From positions 1 through 64,000 of the forward strand of contig JAEDCY010000006.1 in NCBI GenBank assembly GCA_016293915.1: 64,000 nt of DNA. Direction: 5' to 3'. The position numbers and the translations under genes are program-made. The notes under the pieces are model-generated. The model was given only the letters and a program-made list of their open reading frames with translations, had not been told where the DNA came from and searched no databases. The stretch is from Treponema sp. Its GTDB lineage: Bacteria > Spirochaetota > Spirochaetia > Treponematales > Treponemataceae. Shown in pieces: positions 8,181-15,876 of the stretch (positions are counted from its first letter, which is position 1; every line of letters starts with the position of its first letter).

Positions 8181-9086
8181 TTATTCTCCTATTAATGATA
8201 AAAGATAACCGGTGTTGATTTTTCTAAAGCCTGTACGTGTTAATAACGGCTGTAAAATATCCGGTGCAAACATGTTGGGAATTAAAACCCATTTTTTTCC
8301 ACAATTTCGTAATCTGGTTATACACATATCAATAAGTTCTGTACCTATTCCAAGCCCACGAAACTGTTCAGGAACAAAAAAACTTGTAATAGCAACAATT
8401 GTTTCCTGATCTTTCAAAAGCGAAGAGGCAATTATGCAGCCTGCAAACTCATCTGAAATACTTGAGCAGATATAACCGTTCTGGTCACTGACATCACACT
8501 CCTCAAACTGTGTGCGCCATATTCTGTAAAATGCTCCGTTCAACTCATTCGGCAAGGTGTCGTCTTCGCAGTCGCCTGCAGTAATATTTAAAAGGATTGT
8601 CTGCTTATCAGCAACCGAATCATATTCCTTAAATGAAAAATCATCGTGCACTAAAGATTCATCGGATTCTGGCAGCTGGTCTAATTTTTCAAGTCCCCAT
8701 ATTTCTCGCAGTGAATTATACCATTCATTGATACGTGCCGACATAAATCTGTGCTTAAAAATATGCCATCGTTTATCAATTTCAGGGTAGTTTTTTAATA
8801 CATTTCTAAAATTCTTAAATACCCCCCTTCCTGAATGTAATGCACTCTGTAATTCTTCCCGGGCAAGCGGAGAATGAAGATTTTTTACGAAATTCTCACG
8901 CAGTTCAAAACCATCAGAAGGTCCCCATTCAGGCAGAATATAATATCTTTCGTCATCCGGCATATGACCATCGGAATCAGAAATAACAAGCTGACCTGCT
9001 GCAGCGTCGACGACATATTCCACATCCTGATTTTCCATTGCAGAGATTATGTCGTCTGTAAGCAAATCGGTCAGCTCAAAATTCAT
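8181..9086 (-). CDS. UPF0158-GNAT fusion acetyltransferase
   Basis: A 301-residue two-domain protein. Residues about 1-145 resemble UPF0158 (YYILPEWGPSDGFELRENF, a GRGVFKNFRNVLKNYPE segment and a WHIFKHRF helix). Residues about 163-301 form a GNAT N-acetyltransferase domain with the acetyl-CoA loop QFRGLGIGTELI. The acceptor is unknown; UPF0158 domains often accompany GNAT domains in spirochaetes and clostridia. It sits between clpP (7-nt gap) and the DbpA-like gene (3-nt gap) in one operon. Confidence 0.8.
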   Translation of the reverse strand: MNFELTDLLTDDIISAMENQDVEYVVDAAAGQLVISDSDGHMPDDERYYILPEWGPSDGFELRENFVKNLHSPLAREELQSALHSGRGVFKNFRNVLKNYPEIDKRWHIFKHRFMSARINEWYNSLREIWGLEKLDQLPESDESLVHDDFSFKEYDSVADKQTILLNITAGDCEDDTLPNELNGAFYRIWRTQFEECDVSDQNGYICSSISDEFAGCIIASSLLKDQETIVAITSFFVPEQFRGLGIGTELIDMCITRLRNCGKKWVLIPNMFAPDILQPLLTRTGFRKINTGYLLSLIGE

Positions 9087-9093
9087 AAATTAA

Positions 9094-9714
9094 TTACTTC
9101 TTAGGAAGCTCCTCTCGAGCAGTAACAATTTTACTGATAAGACCATATTTTACAGCTTCATCTGCATCAAGCCAGTAATCACGATCTGTGTCTTTTGTAA
9201 CCTGTTCAAGTGGAGTTCCTGTAGCCTCAGCAATAAGCTTGTTCAATTTAGCACGGATTTTTTCCATGTCTTTTGCATAGATTTCAATATCAGTTGCAAC
9301 TCCGCGCATCTGACCAAGCGGCTGATGAATAAGATAACGGCTGTTTGGAAGTCCGATTCTTCGCTCTTTTGGCACTGCAATAAGAATAAGGGTTGCTGCA
9401 GAAGCAATAAGCCCCATACCGATAAGATAAACAGGAGCCTTTACAAAGCGGATAACATCATAAATAGCGAAACCTGCGTCTACGTCGCCACCAGGAGAGT
9501 CAATGTACATATAAATCGGAGATTTATTGTCTTCTGAATCAAGAATCAGAAGCTGCTTTGCAATCGAATCAGCAAGCTCTTTGTTTACTTCACCTGTCAG
9601 AACAATCTGTCTTGTTTTAAGGAATCTGTCTGTAAAAGAATCAGGTGCTTTCTGTTTTTTTTCTTCATCCTCATCATCAAAACGAGGGCTAGTATAAATT
9701 GATTTATAATTCAT
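9094..9714 (-). CDS. clpP: ATP-dependent Clp protease proteolytic subunit
   Basis: A 206-residue serine protease subunit of the ClpP tetradecamer, which degrades proteins fed by Clp ATPases in the cytoplasm. The catalytic triad is visible: Ser105 in GLIASAATL, His130 in YLIHQPLG and Asp179 in DTDRDYW. The nucleophile motif ASAAT differs from the common AASMGA, as in divergent ClpP paralogues. YMYIDSPGGDVDAG is the conserved oxyanion strand and loop. An acidic N-terminal extension (DDEDEEKKQK) precedes the axial-loop region. It is the first gene of a four-gene operon and its promoter suggests a leaderless transcript. Confidence 0.92.
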   Translation of the reverse strand: MNYKSIYTSPRFDDEDEEKKQKAPDSFTDRFLKTRQIVLTGEVNKELADSIAKQLLILDSEDNKSPIYMYIDSPGGDVDAGFAIYDVIRFVKAPVYLIGMGLIASAATLILIAVPKERRIGLPNSRYLIHQPLGQMRGVATDIEIYAKDMEKIRAKLNKLIAEATGTPLEQVTKDTDRDYWLDADEAVKYGLISKIVTAREELPKK

Positions 9715-9750
9715 ACTTTATAATATACTGTAGGCTTTGCAAATTTTCAA
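9715..9750 (-). promoter_or_regulatory. clpP promoter with leaderless start
   Basis: On the reverse strand TTGAAA (9750-9745), a 17-bp spacer and TATATT (9727-9722) are followed by only seven bases before the ATG at 9714. No Shine-Dalgarno fits, so the transcript probably begins at or next to the start codon. Confidence 0.6.
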
Positions 9751-9796
9751 TTATTATAATTATATATCAGAGAATAATTGACTGCGGTTTGAATGA

Positions 9797-10034
9797 GGGA
9801 CTTGTTCCCTGGGCTTCCGAATTATAAAAGATTTCAGTAATCTTGGCGCGAGGGAGCGGGGCGTGGTGCAAAAACACTCTTTTTGTGGCTGCCGCGTAAG
9901 CGGCAGGTGTAATAGTTTCTATACCACAAAAAGCGTGTAGCGCATTATTGCGCGGTTTTGTACCACGAAGCCGTGACCAGAAGCCATGTTCTCAGAATTT
10001 CATTTTATAATGCGGAAGCCCTGGGCTTGTTCCT
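9797..10034. repeat. Large noncoding foldback element with nested stems
   Basis: This fills most of the 378-bp gap between clpP and the ComFB gene. Outer arms share CTTCCG-ATTATAAAA (9814-9829 with 10003-10018). A middle stem pairs GTGGTGCAAAAAC (9863-9875) with GGTTTTGTACCAC (9954-9966). An inner stem pairs CTTTTTGTGG (9879-9888) with CCACAAAAAG (9924-9933). Two small hairpins are CTGCCGC-GTAA-GCGGCAG (9889-9906) and GCGC-ATTATT-GCGC (9940-9953). It could be a MITE-like mobile remnant or a structured RNA; no ORF of note is present. Confidence 0.6.
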
Positions 10035-10098
10035 TAATGTAGTTTTCTATTGTTTTATTACTAAAACAGACTTATAATATAATAACAGGAGAATGATT

Positions 10099-10803
10099 AT
10101 GAACGTACATAACCTTATGGAAGATATAGTAATTAAGGCTGTAAATACACTTTATGACAGAGTAAAAGGCGAAGCTGTTGCCTGGCTAACCTGCGATTGT
10201 GAAAACTGCCGGCTTGATACTGTAAGTTATGTACTCAACAGAATTCCGCCAAAATATGTTGTTTCTGGCCGTGGTGTTACTCATAACGCTGAATATCTTG
10301 CAAGTTCACAGCTTCAGGCAGATGTTGATTCCCTCGCTCTTGAAGGAATGCGTACCGTAAGTTCTACAAAACGACCCTTCCATACTGAAGACAGAAAAGA
10401 CTGCATAATCCACGGTGATGACATACATTCAAAACCAGCATTTAACTTTTTTACCTTTATGGGGATTGTTCTCGACGGTAATACATTTGAACCTGTTCCT
10501 AAAGCAAAAATTACCTTAAAGATGGACGGAAAACTTGCAGAAATGGTTGATAAAACCTGGTCTAATCCCTACAACATGGTTCCGAGCACAAAAGGTGTTT
10601 ATTCTTTCTGGGTAAAATCTATTCCTGCGAATGAAACTGGTGAACGTGCTTATTTCAATTTCAGCATTGAGATTGAGGCAGAAGGTTATTCTGAATCAGT
10701 ATATCATTTTGAAGTGCCTATCATGAGTGAAGACAAGGTTCGCCAGACTCTGGATTCTACTTATACACTGAAAATTAAAGATCTTGTAATTTTCAAGAAG
10801 TAA
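10099..10803 (+). CDS. ComFB-domain protein with C-terminal Ig-like/CNA-B-type domain
   Basis: A 234-residue protein. Residues 1-85 match the late-competence ComFB family (MNVHNLMEDIVIKAVNTLYD, then a CDCENCRLD cysteine cluster and VLNRIPPKYVVSGRG). Residues about 115-225 form a beta domain with GIVLDGNTFEPVPKAKITL and IEIEAEGYSESVYHFEV, resembling carboxypeptidase-regulatory/CNA-B folds. ComFB-domain proteins of cyanobacteria have been described as cyclic-dinucleotide receptors; ligand binding here is inferred. There is no signal peptide. ATG at 10099 is preferred over 10093 because AGGAGA lies 6 nt upstream. Confidence 0.75.
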   Translation: MNVHNLMEDIVIKAVNTLYDRVKGEAVAWLTCDCENCRLDTVSYVLNRIPPKYVVSGRGVTHNAEYLASSQLQADVDSLALEGMRTVSSTKRPFHTEDRKDCIIHGDDIHSKPAFNFFTFMGIVLDGNTFEPVPKAKITLKMDGKLAEMVDKTWSNPYNMVPSTKGVYSFWVKSIPANETGERAYFNFSIEIEAEGYSESVYHFEVPIMSEDKVRQTLDSTYTLKIKDLVIFKK

Positions 10804-10866
10804 TGTCATTACAACAATCTTAGAGAATCATTCAATAAAAATCTCAGCTTTTACAAGAGAATTAAA

Positions 10867-10916
10867 TTGCTATTTTTATAATAGCATAGTACAATTTAGT
10901 AAAACGTTTAACTAAA
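10867..10916 (+). promoter_or_regulatory. Promoter and LacI-type operator of the GH51 gene
   Basis: A promoter reads TTGCTA (10867-10872), 17-bp spacer, TACAAT (10890-10895). Overlapping its start region is a 22-bp palindrome at 10895-10916 with an AAACGTTT core centred on CG; 20 of 22 positions are symmetric. CG-centred palindromes are characteristic operators of LacI-family repressors, so sugar-responsive repression is inferred. A LacI-family gene lies at 30521-31540. Confidence 0.6.
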
Positions 10917-10938
10917 AATAACGTCATAAGGATTTTAT

Positions 10939-12420
10939 ATGGATTCAATTATTGTTAGTGCAGACCTCGACGGCAAAAAAATCAGCCGCGACATTTATGG
11001 TCACTTTAGCGAGCATCTTGGCCGCTGTATTTACGGTGGATTCTGGGTTGGAAAAGATTCAGAAATTCCTAACATTAACGGTTACCGCAAGGATGTTGTA
11101 GAAGCCTTTAAGGAACTGGAAATCCCTAACCTTCGCTGGCCGGGCGGATGCTTTGCAGATGAATATCACTGGCGTGACGGAGTTGGACCTTATGAAACAC
11201 GCAAACGCATGATTAATACTCACTGGGGCGGTGTTGTAGAAGACAACAGCTTTGGTACAAACGAATTCTTTGGACTTTGCGAACTTCTTGGCTGCAAGCC
11301 CTATGTAAATGGAAACGTTGGAAGCGGTACTGTTCAGGAAATGAGTGAATGGGTTGAATACATCACCTTTGGCGGTGAATCTCCTATGAGTAAGATGCGC
11401 GAAGCAAACGGTCATAAAAAGCCATGGAAGCTTCCGCTTTTCTGCGTTGGCAATGAGAACTGGGGCTGTGGCGGAAACATGAAGCCAGAATACTATGCAG
11501 ATCTTTATCGCCGCTATCAGACTTATGTTCGACAGTACGGCAAAGATAAAATTTTCAAGATTGCCTGCGGACCTAATGCATCTGATTATAACTGGACAGA
11601 AGTTCTTATGCGCGAGGCTGCACCTCTTATGGATGGTCTTTCTCTTCATTATTATACAGTTGAACCAGACTGGAATGGACGAAAGCCAGCCTGCGACTTT
11701 ACAGAAAAAGACTGGTATCTCACAATGAGTAAGGCAAGCTTTATGGAAACTCTTGTACGCCGTCACGATGAAATTATGACTAAGTACGACCCTGAAAAGC
11801 GAGTTGCCCTCGTTGTTGATGAATGGGGAACCTGGTTCGCTGTTGAAAAGGGAACAAACCCTGGCTTCCTTTATCAGCAGTCTACAATCCGCGACGCTCT
11901 TGTTGCCGGAATTACCCTCAACACCTTTAACAATCACTGTGACCGTGTTCGAATTGCAAATATTGCTCAGGCAGTAAACGTTCTACAGTCACCAGTTTTG
12001 ACAGAAGGTGCGAAGATGATAAAGACTCCAACCTGGTATGTATTCCATATGTACAAGCCTCACATGGATGCAACAAGTCTCGCTACCCGTGTAGCTACAA
12101 ATCAGATTGGACCGGAAGATTCTCGCGTAGATGCTGTAACAGCTTCTGCTTCTCACAAAAAGAATATTTACACAGTTACTCTCACAAACGCAGAACTCAA
12201 GGGTAAAAAAGAAATCAATGTTACTCTTGCAGGCCTTAAAGGTAAAATCAAAGATGCTGCAGCAACAATCCTTACTTCAAAGGAAATGCATCTTTGTAAC
12301 TCATTTGCAAAGCCTAACGAACTGAAAGAAAAAACTCTTGATGTAAAACTTTCTGGTGCAAACGAATTGTTTGTTACAGTTCCTGCAATGAGTGTTGTAA
12401 CCATAGAGATTACAGCTTAA
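10939..12420 (+). CDS. Alpha-L-arabinofuranosidase, GH51
   Basis: A 493-residue intracellular-type enzyme (no signal peptide) that releases terminal arabinose from arabinan or arabinoxylan oligosaccharides. Family signatures include GHFSEHLGRCIYGG near the N-terminus, LRWPGGCFADEYHW (about 65-79), acid/base Glu173 in VGNENWG and nucleophile Glu295 in VVDEWGTW. After the TIM barrel (to about 385) comes a C-terminal beta domain. Length is typical of the family. AAGGA lies 7-8 nt before the ATG. The preceding LacI-type operator suggests sugar-controlled expression, and the GH27 gene 2 kb downstream supports use of plant polysaccharides. Confidence 0.92.
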   Translation: MDSIIVSADLDGKKISRDIYGHFSEHLGRCIYGGFWVGKDSEIPNINGYRKDVVEAFKELEIPNLRWPGGCFADEYHWRDGVGPYETRKRMINTHWGGVVEDNSFGTNEFFGLCELLGCKPYVNGNVGSGTVQEMSEWVEYITFGGESPMSKMREANGHKKPWKLPLFCVGNENWGCGGNMKPEYYADLYRRYQTYVRQYGKDKIFKIACGPNASDYNWTEVLMREAAPLMDGLSLHYYTVEPDWNGRKPACDFTEKDWYLTMSKASFMETLVRRHDEIMTKYDPEKRVALVVDEWGTWFAVEKGTNPGFLYQQSTIRDALVAGITLNTFNNHCDRVRIANIAQAVNVLQSPVLTEGAKMIKTPTWYVFHMYKPHMDATSLATRVATNQIGPEDSRVDAVTASASHKKNIYTVTLTNAELKGKKEINVTLAGLKGKIKDAAATILTSKEMHLCNSFAKPNELKEKTLDVKLSGANELFVTVPAMSVVTIEITA

Positions 12421-12428
12421 GGAAAATT

Positions 12429-12493
12429 CGGTCATTGAGCCTGTCAAAATGAACTCAGACTTACGCAGATGGGTTCGACAGGCTCAACCACCG
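12429..12493. repeat. Foldback repeat, GAGCCTGTC/GACAGGCTC copy
   Basis: Opposed arms CATTGAGCCTGTCAAAATGA and GGTTCGACAGGCTCAACCA enclose about 25 bp. It starts nine bases after the GH51 stop codon and ends eleven bases before the next start, so it may terminate the GH51 transcript. Confidence 0.7.
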
Positions 12494-12503
12494 TTAAAAG
12501 TTT

Positions 12504-12758
12504 ATGAACGATCCCTGTCCTGTATGTGAAAATAAAACACATCTTTCTGCAATGGATATGACACCGGAACTGGTAGCCGAAATGGCTGCTGAAGAAACGG
12601 TGACTGATTACGCAGGAGATGACCTTGTTGAAAAAAGACTAAAAATCTGCGAGGCCTGTTCACACCTTATAGGCGGAATGACCTGCAGAGATTGCGGCTG
12701 TTTTGTGCAATTCCGAGTAAGGCATAAAACGGCAGCCTGTATAAATGGAAAATGGTAA
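12504..12758 (+). CDS. Small cysteine-rich DUF6171-like protein
   Basis: An 84-residue protein with four cysteine clusters: CPVCENK (5-8), CEACSHL (about 51-54), CRDCGC (about 62-67) and AACINGKW near the end. The pattern CxxC...CxxC...CxxCGCF resembles the DUF6171 family of small putative zinc-binding proteins. Function is unknown. No ribosome binding site is visible because a foldback repeat lies immediately upstream. Confidence 0.7.
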   Translation: MNDPCPVCENKTHLSAMDMTPELVAEMAAEETVTDYAGDDLVEKRLKICEACSHLIGGMTCRDCGCFVQFRVRHKTAACINGKW

Positions 12759-12865
12759 TGCGGTGGTTTCGATACGGCTTCTGACGAAGCCTACTCAACC
12801 ACCGGTAAAGTACGGTGGTTGGAGTAGTACGGTGCTAAAGCACCTATCGTATCGAAACCACCGCA
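12759..12865. repeat. 107-bp foldback repeat with 18-bp perfect arms
   Basis: The outer arms TGCGGTGGTTTCGATACG (12759-12776) and its exact reverse complement (12848-12865) enclose inner copies of CTACTCAACCACCG and CGGTGGTTGGAGTAG. This is the GAGTAG/GTATCG subfamily also found at 22371-22463. The AGAGG ribosome binding site of the GH27 gene begins right at its right edge. Confidence 0.75.
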
Positions 12866-12874
12866 GAGGTAAAT

Positions 12875-14200
12875 ATGGAAAACTATAATAAAAACGCAGC
12901 AGCACCAGTGCCACCAATGGGCTGGAACAGTTACGATTATTACAACACAATGGTAAACGAAGATCAGGTTCGTGCAAATGCCGAATACATGGCAAAAAAT
13001 CTTAAACAGTTTGGCTGGGAATATGTTGTAATTGATATTCAGTGGTCTGACCCGGATGCAGGTAACCGTAATGCCGAAGGAATTCAGTACATTCCATTCA
13101 GTCGTTTTTGTATTGATGAGTTTTCCCGCCAGATTCCGGCTCCCAACCGTTTTCCAAGCAGTGAGGGAGGAAAAGGCTTTAAGCCGCTTGCAGATTATAT
13201 TCATTCTCTTGGACTAAAATTTGGAATTCACATTATGCGTGGTATTCCACGTTTTGCCGCTCATGATCATCTACCAATTAAAACACATGACGGCAGTAAA
13301 ATTACTGCCAATCTCATAGCAAATCCATATTCAGTCAGCCGCTGGAATCCGGATATGTATGGAGTAGATGCTGCCCGCCCTTACGCCCAGGATTACTACG
13401 ATTCTATTTTTGAGCTTTATGCTTACTGGGGTGTAGACTTTGTAAAAGTTGATGATATCTGTAATACAAACATGTATCCTCATAATCCCTACTCTGCAGA
13501 AAAAGAAATTGAACTGATGGCTAAAGCTATTGAAAACTCAGGCCGGCCTATGGTGCTTTCTTTGAGCCCTGGACCTGCTGTTATTGAAAAAGCTCATCAT
13601 TATGAAAGCTTTGCAAATATGTGGCGCATTACAGACGACTTCTGGGACGACTGGAAGCTTCTCAAAGCCATGTTTGAACGCTGCGAAGTATGGCAGAAAC
13701 ACACCGGAGACGGCAACTGGCCGGACTGCGATATGCTGCCGATGAACCGTCTTGGCTGGGGCTGGGCCGCTCCCGGAACACCAGAAAATAAGCGGGGCTG
13801 GAAATGTAAGTTCACAAAAGAAGAAACACGCACAATGATAACCCTATGGTGCATTTTCCGTGCTCCTCTTATGATTGGAACTGATCTGCCTCAGCTCGAC
13901 AGCTTTAATCTTAGTCTGCTTACAAACGAAGAAATTCTTGCCATGGACAAATGCCCGAACCAGGCAGAACAGCTTAGCGCAAGCAGCCATGAAGATGTTG
14001 TTGTATGGCGTAACATAACAGAAGACGGCCACGCTTATTATGCCTATTTTAATTTAAGTGAAGAAGTGCAGACTGTTACAATGAATGTGGATAAAGGAAT
14101 TCAAAATCCGACAATTCGCGATTTATGGGAGAAAAAAGACCTTGGTGAAGAAGTAACCTTCTCACTGGAACCGCATGCCTGCAGAGCCTTTAAAGTATAA
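12875..14200 (+). CDS. Alpha-galactosidase, GH27
   Basis: A 441-residue glycosidase, apparently cytoplasmic (no signal peptide). Family features are PPMGWNSYDYY at the N-terminus, YVVIDIQWSDP, the nucleophile Asp193 in FVKVDDIC and the acid/base region WRITDDFWDDW (Asp254/255). A C-terminal beta-sandwich (about 355-441) ends RDLWEKKDLG...LEPHACRAFKV, as in bacterial GH27 enzymes. It hydrolyses terminal alpha-galactosyl (or for some members beta-arabinopyranosyl) residues. With the GH51 gene it forms a small plant-sugar cluster. The convergent SBP gene ends nine bases downstream. Confidence 0.9.
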   Translation: MENYNKNAAAPVPPMGWNSYDYYNTMVNEDQVRANAEYMAKNLKQFGWEYVVIDIQWSDPDAGNRNAEGIQYIPFSRFCIDEFSRQIPAPNRFPSSEGGKGFKPLADYIHSLGLKFGIHIMRGIPRFAAHDHLPIKTHDGSKITANLIANPYSVSRWNPDMYGVDAARPYAQDYYDSIFELYAYWGVDFVKVDDICNTNMYPHNPYSAEKEIELMAKAIENSGRPMVLSLSPGPAVIEKAHHYESFANMWRITDDFWDDWKLLKAMFERCEVWQKHTGDGNWPDCDMLPMNRLGWGWAAPGTPENKRGWKCKFTKEETRTMITLWCIFRAPLMIGTDLPQLDSFNLSLLTNEEILAMDKCPNQAEQLSASSHEDVVVWRNITEDGHAYYAYFNLSEEVQTVTMNVDKGIQNPTIRDLWEKKDLGEEVTFSLEPHACRAFKV

Positions 14201-14208
14201 AGGTTTTC

Positions 14209-15876
14209 CTAGCGCATAACTACATTATCTGATTTTAGTTTTGGCTGCTTTTTATAAAGATACTTTAATGGATGTACATCAAAGGCATTTATAAACCAGC
14301 CGCCAACTTCCTGAAGATTTATAACGCTGGAAGCAACTGAACGATAAAGTGGCAGCACCATTCCTGAATCAAGAAGGATTGTTTCTGCCTGACCTAAAAG
14401 TTTCATACGTTCTTCTTCACCAGCTATTGCGGCTTGTTCAAGGAGCATGTCAAACTCGCTGTTTTTCCAGCCGGAAGAATTCATTGTTGAGTTTCCACGG
14501 AAAAGTTCAAGGAAAGCAAGCGGGTCAGCAAAGTCTCCAATCCAGGAAGTAATCAGAATATCTGCATCGGCAGTTTCTGCACTCGCATAATAATCATACG
14601 AAGGTATTCTCTGAATTTCTAATTCTACGCCAAGCACTTCGAGTGCACTTTTAATTTCATTTTCCTCTGCTTCAGAAAATTCATTTTCAAAAACATGCAT
14701 TACCAGAGGAATTTTTTCGTCTTCAGGAATTCCGTATTTTTCGCGGGCATCTTTCATTTTGAGGGAAGCTTCAATTGCATCTGTATAATCAAAGCCATCA
14801 ATCTGTGGATAGCCCGGCAAAGGATAAACCAGAGTAGTTGCCGGAATCAGATATTTTTTATGAATAGTTTCCCATGGAAATGCTTCAAGCACTGCATTAC
14901 GGAATTCCGGATAGTCCCAGAGTTTTGAAGTTTTACTGTCTGCAGGTTTTCTATTGCTTACCCTGAAATACAGAAATCCTGTTCCAAAGTTTGCATTAAA
15001 CTGAATTGAAGAAGGATTCAAAATCTTCTGCTGATTTACATTTGCAGTAACCCAGTCTACAGCACCAGTATTGTAGTAGTAAGTATTATCATCAGCATTT
15101 TCTGACTGAACAAAAGTAATTCTTTCAAGAGTTACATTAGCTTTATCCCAGTAATAAGGATTTTTCTTGAGAATGTATTTTCTTTCTGTTGCGATTTCAA
15201 GCTCATAAGCACCACTGTAAACCTGAGGATTACTATGGGTAATTGTAAATGCAGTATGGCAGAGAATTTTTGGCAGATAATTTGCAGGTGTATTCAGATA
15301 AATCGAAAGTGCATTTTCTGCTGTTGCGTAAATTCCAACTTCATCATAATTTCCCCTGCCGGTTCGAAAAGCTTCAGCTCCCCTCACTATATCAAAAAGA
15401 GAAGAATATGGAGCATAGGGATTTGCAAGCATTCTGAGCCAGCTGTCGCGAACTGCTTCCGCGGTAATTTTTTCTCCGTTGCTGAAAAATACATCATCGC
15501 GCAGAATAATTGTCCAGCGCTTTTTATCACGTGAAATTTTAAACTCTTTTGCAATTGCGTATTGTGGTTCGAGATTAATCGGACTTGTTCTGAAGAGACC
15601 TTCATACAAGCCGTCGAGGAACTGAGAATCGCTTGCATAATTTGTTAGCTGAGGATTAAGCTCATGAGGGCGCAGTGGTTCTACAATTATAAAATTCTGT
15701 TGAAGTTCTGCCGAAAGCTTGTCTTTATCTTCGGCTTGTCGTTCACGGGCGTTTTCAAGTTCAAGAAGTTCTTCTGGAGTTAATTCCTGGCCTGGCCCAA
15801 ATTCCTGTGAAACCAAAGGAAATAGCAACGAAGTACATAATAATGAGACGACAATTTTTTTTAGATTTTTAAACAT
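14209..15876 (-). CDS. Family 5 oligopeptide-type ABC solute-binding protein
   Basis: A 555-residue exported protein: the signal peptide MFKNLKKIVVSLLCTSLLFPL is followed by a Glu-rich linker and a family 5 (OppA/DppA) solute-binding domain. Typical pieces are IIVEPLRPHELNPQLT, an LDGLYEGLFR segment, KKRWTIILRDDVFFSNGEKITAEAV and the late WIGDFADPLAFLELFRGNSTMNSSGW. No permease or ATPase gene is adjacent, so it may be an orphan sensor or receptor. ATG at 15876 is chosen over a TTG 9 nt upstream; it overlaps the preceding gene's end by 8 bp, indicating cotranscription with the cyclase cluster. Confidence 0.85.
   Translation of the reverse strand: MFKNLKKIVVSLLCTSLLFPLVSQEFGPGQELTPEELLELENARERQAEDKDKLSAELQQNFIIVEPLRPHELNPQLTNYASDSQFLDGLYEGLFRTSPINLEPQYAIAKEFKISRDKKRWTIILRDDVFFSNGEKITAEAVRDSWLRMLANPYAPYSSLFDIVRGAEAFRTGRGNYDEVGIYATAENALSIYLNTPANYLPKILCHTAFTITHSNPQVYSGAYELEIATERKYILKKNPYYWDKANVTLERITFVQSENADDNTYYYNTGAVDWVTANVNQQKILNPSSIQFNANFGTGFLYFRVSNRKPADSKTSKLWDYPEFRNAVLEAFPWETIHKKYLIPATTLVYPLPGYPQIDGFDYTDAIEASLKMKDAREKYGIPEDEKIPLVMHVFENEFSEAEENEIKSALEVLGVELEIQRIPSYDYYASAETADADILITSWIGDFADPLAFLELFRGNSTMNSSGWKNSEFDMLLEQAAIAGEEERMKLLGQAETILLDSGMVLPLYRSVASSVINLQEVGGWFINAFDVHPLKYLYKKQPKLKSDNVVMR

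Noticed and set aside
11059..11937. 292-codon reverse-strand frame inside the GH51 gene
   Set aside because: A shadow frame of a strongly conserved enzyme gene, with no recognisable domain.
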